A DNA stretch of 64,000 bases from positions 496,001 through 560,000 of the forward strand of contig NZ_SBHO01000001.1 in NCBI RefSeq assembly GCF_006980705.1, given 5' to 3'. This stretch comes from Tepidiphilus olei (GTDB lineage: Bacteria > Pseudomonadota > Gammaproteobacteria > Burkholderiales > Rhodocyclaceae). The translations under genes were made by a program, and so were the position numbers. Below, in pieces: positions 17,951 through 26,919 of the stretch. Below the pieces are notes generated by a model. The model was not told the DNA's origin, did not search any database, and worked only from the letters and a program-made list of their open reading frames with translations. Each line of letters begins with the position of its first letter. The stretch's first letter is position 1.

Positions 17951-19480
17951 ATGCGCGCACTGAGTCTGCATTTGAAGATCCTGATCTCTCTGCTCGTTGT
18001 ATTGGGAGTTTCGGTTACTGCCTATCAAATCTTCGTTCTCGGCATTCCAATTACCGAAGACGTAATCGACGACCTCTGGAATATCGAAGCCAAGATCGAA
18101 TTCCAAGCCAATCCAGGCGTGCCCGTGAAACTGCAGATGTATGTGCCGCCATTGGATCAGGATTTCGTCAGCCTCAACGAGAGTTTCATCTCCAACAACT
18201 ACGGCGTCAGCGTGAACCAGGTCAATGGCAACCGCCGTGTAACCTGGTCAGCGCGCCGCGCCAACGGCAAACAGACGCTCTATTATCGCTTGGTGGTGAC
18301 CAAGCGCTACAGCGCAGAGCAAAGCAAACCCACAGGGCCTGTTTTCCGTGAACCAATCCCGATCGAAGGCCCGGAGAAGATCGCCGTCGAAGCCTTGCTT
18401 TCATCCATTCGTCAGCACTCCGCCGACATCGAAACCTTCATCAGCGAAGCGATCAAGCGGGTCAACAATCACAACGACGACAATGTCAAAATTCTTCTGG
18501 GCGGCGATACCTCGATCCAGAACAAGGCTCGCGTCATCGAGCTGATCCTCTCCATGGCGCACGTGCCGATGGAACGCGTGCACACCATCCGATTGAACGC
18601 CGATCAACCTCAGACGCCGGAACTTTGGCTGCGCAGTTTCAATGGTAATAGGTGGCTGTTCTTCAATCCACAAACCGGTGCACAGGGTTTGCCCAACGAC
18701 CGTCTGATCTGGTGGGCCGGTGACGAGCCACTGATCAACCTGGAAGGTGGTCGTAACCCGAAGGTGACATTCACGTTGAGCAGCAGCGAGTTGAACGCGA
18801 TCCGCCTAGCCAAAATGATCGACGAGAACACCGAGGCCAACATCCTGAAGTATTCCCCTCTCTATGACCTGCCGCTGCAAACCCAGCAGCTTTACCAGAT
18901 CATCCTCATGATCCCCGTTGGCGTGCTGGTCATCCTGATACTTCGTAATCTTATTGGCATAGATACGCTCGGTACATTCACGCCGGTGCTGATCGCTTTG
19001 GCATTCCGTGAAACCCAGATCAGTTACGGTATCATCCTATTCACCCTGATCACCGCGCTCGGCCTGGCGCTGCGCTCATACCTGGAACACCTCAAGTTGC
19101 AAATGTTGCCCCGCTTGTCAGTGGTACTGACCTTCGTCGTGGCATTGATCGCAACGATCAGTTTGTTCAGTCACAAACTCGGCCTGGAACGTGGATTATC
19201 GGTTTCGCTGTTTCCCATGGTGATCTTGACCATGACCATCGAACGCCTATCCATCACCTGGGAAGAACGTGGCGGCGGTCACGCTTTCAAGGTGGGGATC
19301 GGAACGCTAATCGCAGCGAGCTTGGCGTATTTACTGATGAATATCCGGGAGTTGGCTTACTTCATCTTCACCTTCCCGTCCGTACTGCTGCTCATAGTGG
19401 CTTTCATGCTGGCGATGGGACGCTATCGCGGGTATCGCCTGACCGAATTGTTCCGATTCAAAGCCCTGGCAAAGGACTGA
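17951..19480 (+). CDS. Inactive transglutaminase fused to seven-transmembrane domain
   Basis: A 509-aa membrane protein: an N-terminal transmembrane anchor (about 8-31), a periplasmic region to about 310, and about seven membrane helices from 315 to 490. The periplasmic part ends in a transglutaminase-like fold (about 180-245), but the catalytic positions are lost: no Cys at the helix start around 188-194, Glu/Leu instead of His in ELWLRSFNGNRWLFF, and Asn instead of Asp in FFNPQTG. This architecture is a known domain family that usually neighbours a RimK-like ATP-grasp ligase and a DUF785 protein, both present here. A role in holding or exporting a peptide product is inference. Base composition is lower in GC than in the rest of the window. 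Confidence 0.85.
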   Translation: MRALSLHLKILISLLVVLGVSVTAYQIFVLGIPITEDVIDDLWNIEAKIEFQANPGVPVKLQMYVPPLDQDFVSLNESFISNNYGVSVNQVNGNRRVTWSARRANGKQTLYYRLVVTKRYSAEQSKPTGPVFREPIPIEGPEKIAVEALLSSIRQHSADIETFISEAIKRVNNHNDDNVKILLGGDTSIQNKARVIELILSMAHVPMERVHTIRLNADQPQTPELWLRSFNGNRWLFFNPQTGAQGLPNDRLIWWAGDEPLINLEGGRNPKVTFTLSSSELNAIRLAKMIDENTEANILKYSPLYDLPLQTQQLYQIILMIPVGVLVILILRNLIGIDTLGTFTPVLIALAFRETQISYGIILFTLITALGLALRSYLEHLKLQMLPRLSVVLTFVVALIATISLFSHKLGLERGLSVSLFPMVILTMTIERLSITWEERGGGHAFKVGIGTLIAASLAYLLMNIRELAYFIFTFPSVLLLIVAFMLAMGRYRGYRLTELFRFKALAKD

Positions 19481-19483
19481 GTC

Positions 19484-20467
19484 ATGTTCGGTCTGATCGA
19501 GACGTGGAGGGCCCTGGAAGCCAAAGGGGTCATGGGCATCAACCGGCGTAACGCCGATTACGTGCTCATGTACAACGAACGCAGTCTGTATCCGCTCGTC
19601 GATGACAAGATCCTTACCAAGCAGCGCGCCATCGAGGCGGGCATTCTCGTACCGGAGATGTACGGCGTCATCGAGACCGAGAAAGACATCGAAAAACTAC
19701 AGGACATCGTCAAGGATCACCAAGATTTCGTCATCAAGCCGGCTCAGGGCGCTGGCGGCGATGGGATTCTGGTGATCGCCGGGCGATTCGAAGGTCACTA
19801 CAAGACGGTATCCGGCAAAATCTTGACCCACGAAGAGATCGAGCATCACATATCCAATATCCTGACCGGCCTTTACTCGCTCGGCGGCCATCGCGACCGT
19901 GCCTTGATCGAGTATCGTGTCAAGCCCGATCCGATTTTCAAGAGTATCAGCTATGAAGGCGTGCCGGACATCCGTATCATCGTACTGATGGGCTATCCTC
20001 TCATGGCCATGCTGCGTCTGCCTACCCGCCAGTCGGGCGGTAAGGCCAACCTGCATCAGGGTGCCATCGGCGTTGGTGTCGATCTTGCTACCGGCATTAC
20101 CTTGGGCGGTACTTGGCACAACAAAAAGATCACGAAGCACCCTGATACCAACAACGCGGTAAACGGCATTCGGCTGCCCAGTTGGAGCGGGTTCATGCGG
20201 CTCGCCGCCGACGCTTACCATCTATGCAATCTGGGCTACATAGGGGTCGATATGGTGCTAGACCAAAACAAAGGTCCGCTGATCCTCGAACTGAACGCTC
20301 GCCCGGGGCTGAATATCCAGATCGCCAACAACTGTGGCTTGCTCCCCCGTGCCCGCGCCGTGGAACGCCACTTGGAAACGCTCAGAGAGAAAGGTATTCA
20401 GGAAACCGTCGAGGAACGGGTAAGGTTTTCTCAGGAGCGCTTCGGCCATGTCACGTCGCACGACTGA
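19484..20467 (+). CDS. RimK-related ATP-grasp ligase (alpha-L-glutamate ligase-like)
   Basis: A 327-aa cytoplasmic ATP-grasp enzyme that would join an amino acid, probably glutamate, to a carboxylate through an acyl-phosphate. Visible motifs: nucleotide-binding FVIKPAQGAGGDGILVI at 82-98, RIIVLMGYP at about 164-172, and the Mg-binding ILELNARPGLNIQIAN at 267-282. It starts 3 bases after the 7TM gene and completes the three-gene cassette. It lacks the usual RimK N-terminal layout, so ribosomal protein S6 modification is unlikely. The 3' end overlaps the convergent dnaQ by 17 bases. Confidence 0.85.
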   Translation: MFGLIETWRALEAKGVMGINRRNADYVLMYNERSLYPLVDDKILTKQRAIEAGILVPEMYGVIETEKDIEKLQDIVKDHQDFVIKPAQGAGGDGILVIAGRFEGHYKTVSGKILTHEEIEHHISNILTGLYSLGGHRDRALIEYRVKPDPIFKSISYEGVPDIRIIVLMGYPLMAMLRLPTRQSGGKANLHQGAIGVGVDLATGITLGGTWHNKKITKHPDTNNAVNGIRLPSWSGFMRLAADAYHLCNLGYIGVDMVLDQNKGPLILELNARPGLNIQIANNCGLLPRARAVERHLETLREKGIQETVEERVRFSQERFGHVTSHD

Positions 20468-21167
20468 CCGCAAGCGTACGCCACAGCGTCTTGCCACCGC
20501 TCGCCTGGTCGATCTCCACGAGCACCGCTTCATGGGCGATGAGCTCTTCCTCGCTCGGTCGCAGCACCCGCAGGGCCGGCCGTGGGGTGCCATCGCGCAG
20601 AGCGCCGCGCTGGGCCCTTGCCGCGGGCGTTGCATCCAGCATCAGGGTTTCCTGCCCGCGGGTCATCGCCAGATAGACTTCGGCGAGCAATTCGGCGTCG
20701 AGTAGCGCGCCGTGCAGGGTGCGGTGGCGGTGGTCGATGCCGTAGCGCTCGCACAGGGCGTCGAGTGAAGCCTTCTTGCCCGGAGCGATCGTCTTGGCGA
20801 GCTTGAGCGTGTCGATCACGCCGCTGACCACCGTCTCGATCGGATCCCGTCCCAGGCGAGAGAGTTCGGCGTTGAGGAATCCCAGGTCGAACGCCGCATT
20901 GTGGATGATGAGCTCGGCGCCGCGCACATAGTCGAGGAACTCGTCTACGATGTCGGCGAAACGCGGCTTGTCGGCGAGCATCTCGTCCGTGATGCCGTGC
21001 ACCTCCACCGCTCCGGCGTCGATCGGGCGCTCGGGGTTGAGGTAGCGGTGGAAGCGATTGTCGGTAAGGCGCCGTGCCAGCAGCTCGACGCAGCCGATCT
21101 CGATGATGCGATCGCCGTTCTTCCAATCGAGCCCCGTAGTCTCGGTGTCGAGCACGATCTGATGCAT
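20451..21167 (-). CDS. dnaQ: DNA polymerase III epsilon subunit (3'-5' proofreading exonuclease)
   Basis: The proofreading subunit of the replicative polymerase. The 238-aa protein has ExoI VLDTETTGLD (catalytic Asp/Glu, 5-14), ExoII IIHNAAFDLGFLNAEL and ExoIII HGALLDAELLAEVYL, followed by a C-terminal tail for alpha-subunit binding. It follows rnhA by 3 bases on the same strand, the usual rnhA-dnaQ pairing of proteobacteria. Confidence 0.97.
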   Translation of the reverse strand: MHQIVLDTETTGLDWKNGDRIIEIGCVELLARRLTDNRFHRYLNPERPIDAGAVEVHGITDEMLADKPRFADIVDEFLDYVRGAELIIHNAAFDLGFLNAELSRLGRDPIETVVSGVIDTLKLAKTIAPGKKASLDALCERYGIDHRHRTLHGALLDAELLAEVYLAMTRGQETLMLDATPAARAQRGALRDGTPRPALRVLRPSEEELIAHEAVLVEIDQASGGKTLWRTLAVSRAT

Positions 21168-21170
21168 GGT

Positions 21171-21635
21171 TCATTTCTCCTGCAGGGCGCCGCGGCGCAC
21201 TTCGTCGATACCGCGGCGGGCGAGCTCGTCGGCCCGTTCGTTGCCTTCGTCCCCGGCATGCCCGCGCACCCAGTGCCATTCGATGGGAAAACGCGAAGCG
21301 AGCGCGTCGAGCTCCTGCCAGAGGTCCTGGTTGGCCACGGGCTTGCCGGCAGCGGTACGCCAGCCGCGGCGTTTCCACTGCGGCAGCCACTCGGTGATGC
21401 CTTTTTGCACGTACTGGCTGTCGGTGTAGAGCGCCACCGGAACGGCTCGACGCAACGCCCGCAGTGCCTCGATCACCGCGCGCAGCTCCATGCGGTTGTT
21501 GGTGGTGGCGGGTTCGCCCCCCCATAGCTCCTTGCAGTGGCCGTTCCAGCGCAGCACCGCGCCCCAGCCGCCGGGGCCGGGATTGCCGGAACAGGCCCCG
21601 TCGGTATGAATCTCCACTTTTTTCTCTGCGCTCAC
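21171..21635 (-). CDS. rnhA: Ribonuclease HI
   Basis: RNase HI degrades the RNA strand of RNA-DNA hybrids. The 154-aa protein has all four carboxylates: D in [13 protein letters not shown] in [14 protein letters not shown] in [11 protein letters not shown] and D in GNERADELA, plus the basic handle helix ([12 protein letters not shown]). A GTG start at 21635 gives [13 protein letters not shown], the right family length (155 aa in E. coli); the frame is open upstream but overlaps the methyltransferase gene. It overlaps that gene by 4 bases. Confidence 0.96.
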   Translation of the reverse strand: MSAEKKVEIHTDGACSGNPGPGGWGAVLRWNGHCKELWGGEPATTNNRMELRAVIEALRALRRAVPVALYTDSQYVQKGITEWLPQWKRRGWRTAAGKPVANQDLWQELDALASRFPIEWHWVRGHAGDEGNERADELARRGIDEVRRGALQEK

Positions 21636-22357
21636 GATCTTCGTTCCAGTCGCGCACGCTCGGCGATGGCCGCGAGCCGCTCGGCACGCTGTTTCTTGCG
21701 TTTCTGCCAATCCGGCTGGATGATCCGCATACCGGGCACGCGCTTGACTGCGTCGAGCACGTAGACGCCGCCCAGGAGCGGCCACCAGCGGTCTCCCGCC
21801 GCCTCGAAAGCGCGTCGCGCACGAGATGGCGCCCCGTTGCCGGGCGGGGCATAGAGGCCGAAACGCCCTCCGCGAGGCTCGAAACCGAGCACGAGCAGAC
21901 GGTCCTTGAGACGCGGCACGGTCATGCTGCCCGGCAAGTGCGGCCAGCGCTCGCGGCGCAGGAGCAGCCGCCAAGGATACCAAGGGTTGAACCCAAAGAA
22001 CAGCGCATGACCTTCCGGCACCAACACGCGCTCGATTTCGCGCAGCAGCGCATGGGGATCGGCGCTGCGATCGAGCGCGAACGGAACCACGACCAGATCG
22101 AGGGCGTTCGCTTCGAACGGCAGTTCGTCCCAGGCGGCGCGCACTTCCCCTCCTTCGGGGTCGCAGCGCCAGCGCCAGGGAATGCGGCAGGAAGCGAGCA
22201 GATCGCGCTGTGGCAGGCCGAGCTGGATGGCGTAGAATCCAAAGACGTCGGCGACGAAGCGATCGACGACCTCCTCACACCAAGCCCAAACCCGTTCCCC
22301 ACCCGGCGATTCCAACCAGGCGGAAAAAGCCGGTTCTTGCATTTCAGGAGAAGCCAT
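21632..22357 (-). CDS. Class I SAM-dependent methyltransferase-like protein
   Basis: A 241-aa protein of the methyltransferase type 11 group regularly found between gloB and rnhA in proteobacteria; its substrate is not established. The N-terminal part contains [16 protein letters not shown], the middle [20 protein letters not shown] and [20 protein letters not shown] match motifs post-I and IV of the fold, but the glycine-rich SAM motif I is poorly preserved, so activity is uncertain. The ATG at 22357 overlaps the divergent gloB ATG within CATG; an ATG at 22342 ([10 protein letters not shown]) is an equally plausible start and neither has a strong ribosome binding site. Confidence 0.75.
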   Translation of the reverse strand: MASPEMQEPAFSAWLESPGGERVWAWCEEVVDRFVADVFGFYAIQLGLPQRDLLASCRIPWRWRCDPEGGEVRAAWDELPFEANALDLVVVPFALDRSADPHALLREIERVLVPEGHALFFGFNPWYPWRLLLRRERWPHLPGSMTVPRLKDRLLVLGFEPRGGRFGLYAPPGNGAPSRARRAFEAAGDRWWPLLGGVYVLDAVKRVPGMRIIQPDWQKRKKQRAERLAAIAERARLERRS

Positions 22358-23132
22358 GACCCAAACGTTCCTCGAACCCATCGCCGCTTTGAGCGACAAT
22401 TACATTTGGCTGGTGCACGACGGCCGGCACGCCGTGGTGGTCGACCCGAGCGAGGCCGACCCCGTGCGCGCGGCACTCGCCACCCGAAGGCTCGCCTTGG
22501 CGGCCATCCTCTTGACGCACCATCACTTCGACCACGTAGGAGGCGTGCCGGCGTTGCATGTCGAGTACGACGTTCCGGTGTTCGGACCAGCGGCCGAAGA
22601 CATCGGCTGCCTCACGCAGCGGTTGCGCGAAGGCGATACGGTGTCGATTCCTCAACTGGACCTCACACTCGAGGTGTGGGAAATTCCCGGTCATACACGC
22701 GGGCACCTCGCCTATGTGGGCGCGGACTTCGTCTTTTGCGGCGACGCCCTCTTTTCCGCCGGCTGCGGCCGCCTGTTCGAGGGAACCCCGGCGCAGATGT
22801 ACACCTCGCTGCAGCGGCTCGCCGCGCTGCCCGAGTCGACCCGCGTATGCTGCGCCCATGAATATACGCTGGCCAACCTGCGTTTCGCCGCGGCGGTCGA
22901 GCCGGAGAATGCCGAACGAGCCGAATATCAGCGTCGTTGCGAGCAAAAACGGGCGGCCGGCGAGCCGACGCTGCCGAGCACGATCGGCCTCGAGCGCGCG
23001 ATCAACCCTTTCCTCAGGGTACATTTGCCGAGCGTAGCCACGGCGCTCGCGCGGCATTACGGGCATTGCCCCGACGATCCGGTCGAGCGCTTTCGTCTGC
23101 TGCGCCAATGGAAGGACGGCTTTCGCGGCTGA
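22356..23132 (+). CDS. gloB: Hydroxyacylglutathione hydrolase (glyoxalase II)
   Basis: Metallo-beta-lactamase-fold hydrolase that releases D-lactate and glutathione from S-lactoylglutathione, the second step of methylglyoxal detoxification. The 258-aa protein has the binuclear metal motif THHHFDH at about 55-61, further ligands in GHTRGHLAYV and FCGDALFSAGCGRLFEG, and the C-terminal NPFLR glutathione-binding segment. AGGAG ends 6 bases before the ATG. It is divergent from the methyltransferase gene, with start codons overlapping. Confidence 0.96.
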   Translation: MTQTFLEPIAALSDNYIWLVHDGRHAVVVDPSEADPVRAALATRRLALAAILLTHHHFDHVGGVPALHVEYDVPVFGPAAEDIGCLTQRLREGDTVSIPQLDLTLEVWEIPGHTRGHLAYVGADFVFCGDALFSAGCGRLFEGTPAQMYTSLQRLAALPESTRVCCAHEYTLANLRFAAAVEPENAERAEYQRRCEQKRAAGEPTLPSTIGLERAINPFLRVHLPSVATALARHYGHCPDDPVERFRLLRQWKDGFRG

Positions 23133-23148
23133 TGCACGCACTCTCGAC

Positions 23149-24198
23149 TCAACGAGACGCAGGCAAAGAGGACGCCATGGCATCCGCATCGAAGATGACG
23201 ACTCGGTTCCTGCCTTCTTTTTTCGCCCGATAGAGGGCGGCATCGGCAAAGTCGATGAGGCGGCTCGCCGGCATGGCCGGCAAGGCGGCCGGATGCGCCA
23301 CGGCTCCGCCCACGGAGATCGTCACGTGTTCCGCCATACCCTGGGCCGGGTGGGAAATGCGCAATTTATCCACGTTCTCACGGATGCGCTCGGCGATGTG
23401 GCGCGTACCGGCCAGGTCGGTGTTGGGCAACACCACGGCGAATTCTTCGCCGCCGTAGCGCGCGGCCATGTCTCCCGGACGCTGCAAAGACCCGGCGATG
23501 GTGGCGGCGACGATCTTCAGCGTATCATCGCCTGCCAGATGCCCTAAGCTGTCGTTGAACGCCTTGAAATGATCGACGTCGATCATCAAGAGCGCGAGCG
23601 GACGCTCTTCACGGCGGCAGCGCGCCCATTCGCGGGCGAGCTTGTCGTCGAAGCCGCGCCGGTTGGCGATACCCGTGAGTCCATCGAGATTGGTGAGCCG
23701 GCGCAGTTTCTGGTTGGCTTCGTCGAGCCGACGGGTGAGCAGAAGAAGGTTCTGCTGAGCGTGCGCCAGGCGCAGCATCGCCCGCAGTTTGGCCGCCAGC
23801 ACCACGAACGAGACCGGCTTGGTGAGATAGTCGTCGCCGCCCGCCTCGATTCCCGATTCGATCGCCCGGTCGTCGCTGCGGGCGGTGAGGAAGATGATGG
23901 GGGTCCACTCGCCGGGGCGCTCGGACTGGCGGATGCGCCGGGCCACTTCGATGCCATCGATACCGGGCAGGATCACGTCGAGCAGCACGACGTCGGGATC
24001 GTGGCGAAAAAACGCTTCCAGCCCCTCTTCGCCGCTGTGCGCCAGCAAGGGGATACAGCCCATCTTCTCCAGATGGCGCGCGAGTACCGCGGCGCTGGTG
24101 ACCGTATCCTCGATCACCAGAACCTTGCGCTCGCCGCCGAAGGATTTGTCGACGGGTACCTCAGTGGGCGTGTCCGCCGGCTCCGTGTGGGTGTCCAT
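23149..24198 (-). CDS. Response regulator diguanylate cyclase (REC-GGDEF)
   Basis: A 349-aa soluble protein that should make cyclic-di-GMP when phosphorylated. The receiver domain (about 25-145) keeps the acidic pair (ED, 30-31), phospho-acceptor D74 in VLLDVILP, the switch Thr in FLTA and Lys in LTKP. A coiled linker leads to the GGDEF domain with active site RYGGEEF (GGEEF 249-253) and an intact inhibitory site RPGD at 240-243, five residues upstream, so product feedback is expected. The start overlaps the end of slyD by 38 bases. No cognate kinase is adjacent. Confidence 0.92.
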   Translation of the reverse strand: MDTHTEPADTPTEVPVDKSFGGERKVLVIEDTVTSAAVLARHLEKMGCIPLLAHSGEEGLEAFFRHDPDVVLLDVILPGIDGIEVARRIRQSERPGEWTPIIFLTARSDDRAIESGIEAGGDDYLTKPVSFVVLAAKLRAMLRLAHAQQNLLLLTRRLDEANQKLRRLTNLDGLTGIANRRGFDDKLAREWARCRREERPLALLMIDVDHFKAFNDSLGHLAGDDTLKIVAATIAGSLQRPGDMAARYGGEEFAVVLPNTDLAGTRHIAERIRENVDKLRISHPAQGMAEHVTISVGGAVAHPAALPAMPASRLIDFADAALYRAKKEGRNRVVIFDADAMASSLPASR

Positions 24199-24640
24199 GA
24201 GCGATCTCTTCGGGCGTGGCGGGACGCACATCGGCAACTTCGAGGTCGAAGACCAGCGCCATGCCCGCGAGCGGATGGTTGCCGTCGACCACCACCTTCC
24301 CTTCGGCGATGTCGGTGATGCGATAGAGAATGTCGTCCTCACCGTCTTCGCCCACGCGCTCGAAGGCCATGCCCACCTCGATGTTCTCGGGGAAGAGGCT
24401 GATGTCCTCGACGAAGACGAGCTCTTCGTCATACTCGCCGAACGCCTCTTCGGGCTGCAGCTTGAGGCGCAGGGTATCGCCCACTTTCTTGCCCTGCAGC
24501 GTTTCCTCAATCTTGGGGAAAATGCCGTCGTAGCCGCCGTGCAGATAGACCAGGGGCTCCTTGCCGTCGTCGATCAATTCGCCGTCGCTGTCGCGCACCG
24601 TGTAGCGCAGCGTGACCACCGTGTTTTTTGCCACTTCCAT
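24161..24640 (-). CDS. slyD: FKBP-type peptidyl-prolyl isomerase SlyD
   Basis: SlyD is a cytoplasmic prolyl isomerase/chaperone that also binds nickel and serves hydrogenase maturation and twin-arginine substrates. The 159-aa protein has the split FKBP domain (MEVAKNTVVTLRYTVRDSDG, then DGNHPLAGMALVFDLEV) around an insert-in-flap chaperone domain (about 65-125), and a short histidine-rich metal-binding tail HGHPHGAGGHAH. The tail is shorter than in E. coli. It probably forms an operon with the overlapping response-regulator cyclase downstream. Confidence 0.92.
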   Translation of the reverse strand: MEVAKNTVVTLRYTVRDSDGELIDDGKEPLVYLHGGYDGIFPKIEETLQGKKVGDTLRLKLQPEEAFGEYDEELVFVEDISLFPENIEVGMAFERVGEDGEDDILYRITDIAEGKVVVDGNHPLAGMALVFDLEVADVRPATPEEIAHGHPHGAGGHAH

Positions 24641-24745
24641 GGAACGAACTCCGTACAATCAAAGTAAGATGACACCGCCCGAGGACGCCCCCGTCCGATG
24701 CCAAGCCATTGTAGCAGCATGATCGCCGGCGCGGCAGGAGGTTCC

Positions 24746-24772
24746 TAAAGTTTTTATTGCGCCTGCCGTAAT
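24746..24772 (+). promoter_or_regulatory. Sigma-28 (FliA) type promoter of the chemoreceptor gene
   Basis: TAAA (24746-24749), 15 bases, then GCCGTAAT (24765-24772), against the flagellar sigma-28 consensus TAAA-N15-GCCGATAA. The extended -35 TAAAGTTT is also perfect. It lies 31 bases before the receptor ATG. This places the receptor in the flagellar/chemotaxis regulon. Confidence 0.72.
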
Positions 24773-24803
24773 TACGAAAATCCACCAACCCGAGAGTCCG
24801 ACC

Positions 24804-26903
24804 ATGCGGATCAACGAACCCGTGACGCAACAGGAATACCCCGTGCGCGACGACGTGGTGATCGTCTCGCACACCGACAAGGAAGGCGTCATCAAATATG
24901 TGAATGACGACTTCTGCGAATACGCCGGGATGACGCGCGAGGAGCTCATCGGCCAGCCGCACAACGTCATCCGCCACCCCGACGTGCCGCCCGAAGTATT
25001 CCGCGATATGTGGGCGACCATTCAGAGCGGCCGCCCCTGGCAGGGCGTAGTCAAGAACCGGCGCAAGAACGGCGATCACTACTGGGTCAAGGCCACGGTG
25101 GCGCCGCTGCCCGACGGCTCGGGCTACATGAGCATCCGGCTCAAGGCTGCGCCGGAAGAAATCGCCGCCGCGCAGGCGCTCTACGCCCGCATGAACGCCG
25201 ATCCCTCCCTGCGGTTCGAGCGCGGGCAGCTGCGCCCGCCGGCGCCGGTGCGCTTCCTGCGCCGCATCACCCTCAAGGCCCGTCTCTGGACCACGGTGGC
25301 CGTAGCGATGCTGCTCTTCACCGGCATGGGGTATACCGCCGTGCAGACCCTGCAAAGCGAGATCAGCATGATGGGCTCCATCTACCAGGACCGGGTGCTA
25401 CCGCTTGCCGACCTAGCCACGGTGAAGCAGCTCATCGAGCGCAAGGGCTCGATGCTCTACCGCGCGTTTGGCGAAGCGGCCACCCAGTACGGCAGCGGCG
25501 AGTATTACCGCGAAGAGTGGCAGGAAATGGATCGCGCCGCCACCGAGATCGATCGGCGCATCGCCTCCTACCTCAAAAAAACCGACGATCCGGAAGAACG
25601 GGCGCTGTTCGAAAAATTCGAACAGCATCGCCGTGCCTATCATGAACTGCTGAAGACGGCGCGCGATGCGCTGGAGCGGGCACCCGAGCGCGACACGGTG
25701 CTGGCCATCGCCGGGGGTTATCTCACGGCGATGGAAGAGCGCGGCCGGGAGGTTCATGCCACGCTCGACGAACTCATCGCCTTCCAGCGCGCCCGCACCG
25801 ATGCCGGGTTGCAGCACGCCGTCGCCGAAGCCCGTAGTACCGAATACGCCTTGCTCGGGCTGGGCGCAAGCGGCTTCGTCCTGCTCGCCATCCTGGCTGC
25901 CTGGGCCGGGCGGCGCATCGAGCGCGGCATGGGGAACATGCTTACCATGGCCCGCTCGATCGCCCGGCTCGATCTGCGCACCGACGTCGACGACCCGCAG
26001 CGTGACGAGATCGGCGATCTGCTCGATGCGCTCAAGATCATGCGGGCGCGTTTCTATGAGGTGGTGATCACCTTGAGCCAGGTCGGGCACAAGCTCGAGG
26101 AGGCGGTACAGGACGAGACCCGGCGCGCGCTGCAGACGTCGGACGCCGCCTCGCAGCAGGCGGATGCGGCGCAGCGCATGGCGGGCAGCATCGAAGAGCT
26201 CTCCACGAGCATGGACGAGGTGGCGGCCAACGCCGAACGCTCAGCCCAGCAGGTGGCCGAGGGGGTCGCGCGCAACCGTGCCGCTGCCGCCCGGGTGCGC
26301 GCGAGCGCCGAGAAAACCGAGCGGCTCGCCGACGAACTGGGCGCCATCGCCGGCGAGGTACAGTCGCTCACCCAAGCGATGCAGTCGGTGCGTTCGGTGG
26401 TCGCGGTCATCCGCGACATCGCCGAGCAGACGAATCTCTTGGCGCTCAACGCCGCCATCGAGGCGGCGCGCGCCGGCGAACAGGGCCGCGGCTTTGCCGT
26501 GGTGGCCGACGAAGTGCGCAAGCTCGCCGAGCGCACGGCCAAATCCACCGTCGAGATCGGCGAGATGATCAGTCAGGTGGAAGAAAAAGTGGGAACGACG
26601 GTGGCCCACATGGCCGAAGGTCAGCGTACCGTGGGCGAGACCGTGGAATCGGCTCGCGAAGCCGCGCAGGAAATCGCCCTCGTCGAACGAAACATGGATC
26701 AGATCGGGGCGCAGGCGCTGGCGATTCGCGACAGCGTCCAGGAGCAGGCCGCCGTGACGCGACATGAGGCGGAAGAAGTGAGCCACATCGCCGAAATGGC
26801 GGAAGCCCTCGCCAAGTTGGCGCAGCAGGGACGGGAGCTCGCGCGCGACCTCGATACCATGACGCAAGCCATGGCGCAGATGCTACGTCAGTTCCGCACC
26901 TGA
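24804..26903 (+). CDS. Aer-type PAS chemoreceptor with periplasmic domain
   Basis: A 699-aa methyl-accepting chemotaxis protein. The N-terminal PAS domain (1-120) closely follows E. coli Aer: [10 protein letters not shown] puts R57, H58 and D60 at the FAD-binding positions, and [16 protein letters not shown] matches the Aer signature, so it probably senses redox/oxygen through FAD. Unlike Aer it then has two separated membrane helices (about 161-181 and 350-370) enclosing a 170-residue helical periplasmic domain, a HAMP-like linker and a signalling domain with the hairpin tip [20 protein letters not shown]. It stands alone behind a FliA promoter. Confidence 0.9.
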   Translation: MRINEPVTQQEYPVRDDVVIVSHTDKEGVIKYVNDDFCEYAGMTREELIGQPHNVIRHPDVPPEVFRDMWATIQSGRPWQGVVKNRRKNGDHYWVKATVAPLPDGSGYMSIRLKAAPEEIAAAQALYARMNADPSLRFERGQLRPPAPVRFLRRITLKARLWTTVAVAMLLFTGMGYTAVQTLQSEISMMGSIYQDRVLPLADLATVKQLIERKGSMLYRAFGEAATQYGSGEYYREEWQEMDRAATEIDRRIASYLKKTDDPEERALFEKFEQHRRAYHELLKTARDALERAPERDTVLAIAGGYLTAMEERGREVHATLDELIAFQRARTDAGLQHAVAEARSTEYALLGLGASGFVLLAILAAWAGRRIERGMGNMLTMARSIARLDLRTDVDDPQRDEIGDLLDALKIMRARFYEVVITLSQVGHKLEEAVQDETRRALQTSDAASQQADAAQRMAGSIEELSTSMDEVAANAERSAQQVAEGVARNRAAAARVRASAEKTERLADELGAIAGEVQSLTQAMQSVRSVVAVIRDIAEQTNLLALNAAIEAARAGEQGRGFAVVADEVRKLAERTAKSTVEIGEMISQVEEKVGTTVAHMAEGQRTVGETVESAREAAQEIALVERNMDQIGAQALAIRDSVQEQAAVTRHEAEEVSHIAEMAEALAKLAQQGRELARDLDTMTQAMAQMLRQFRT

Positions 26904-26919
26904 GGTCGGCGCGAACGAT

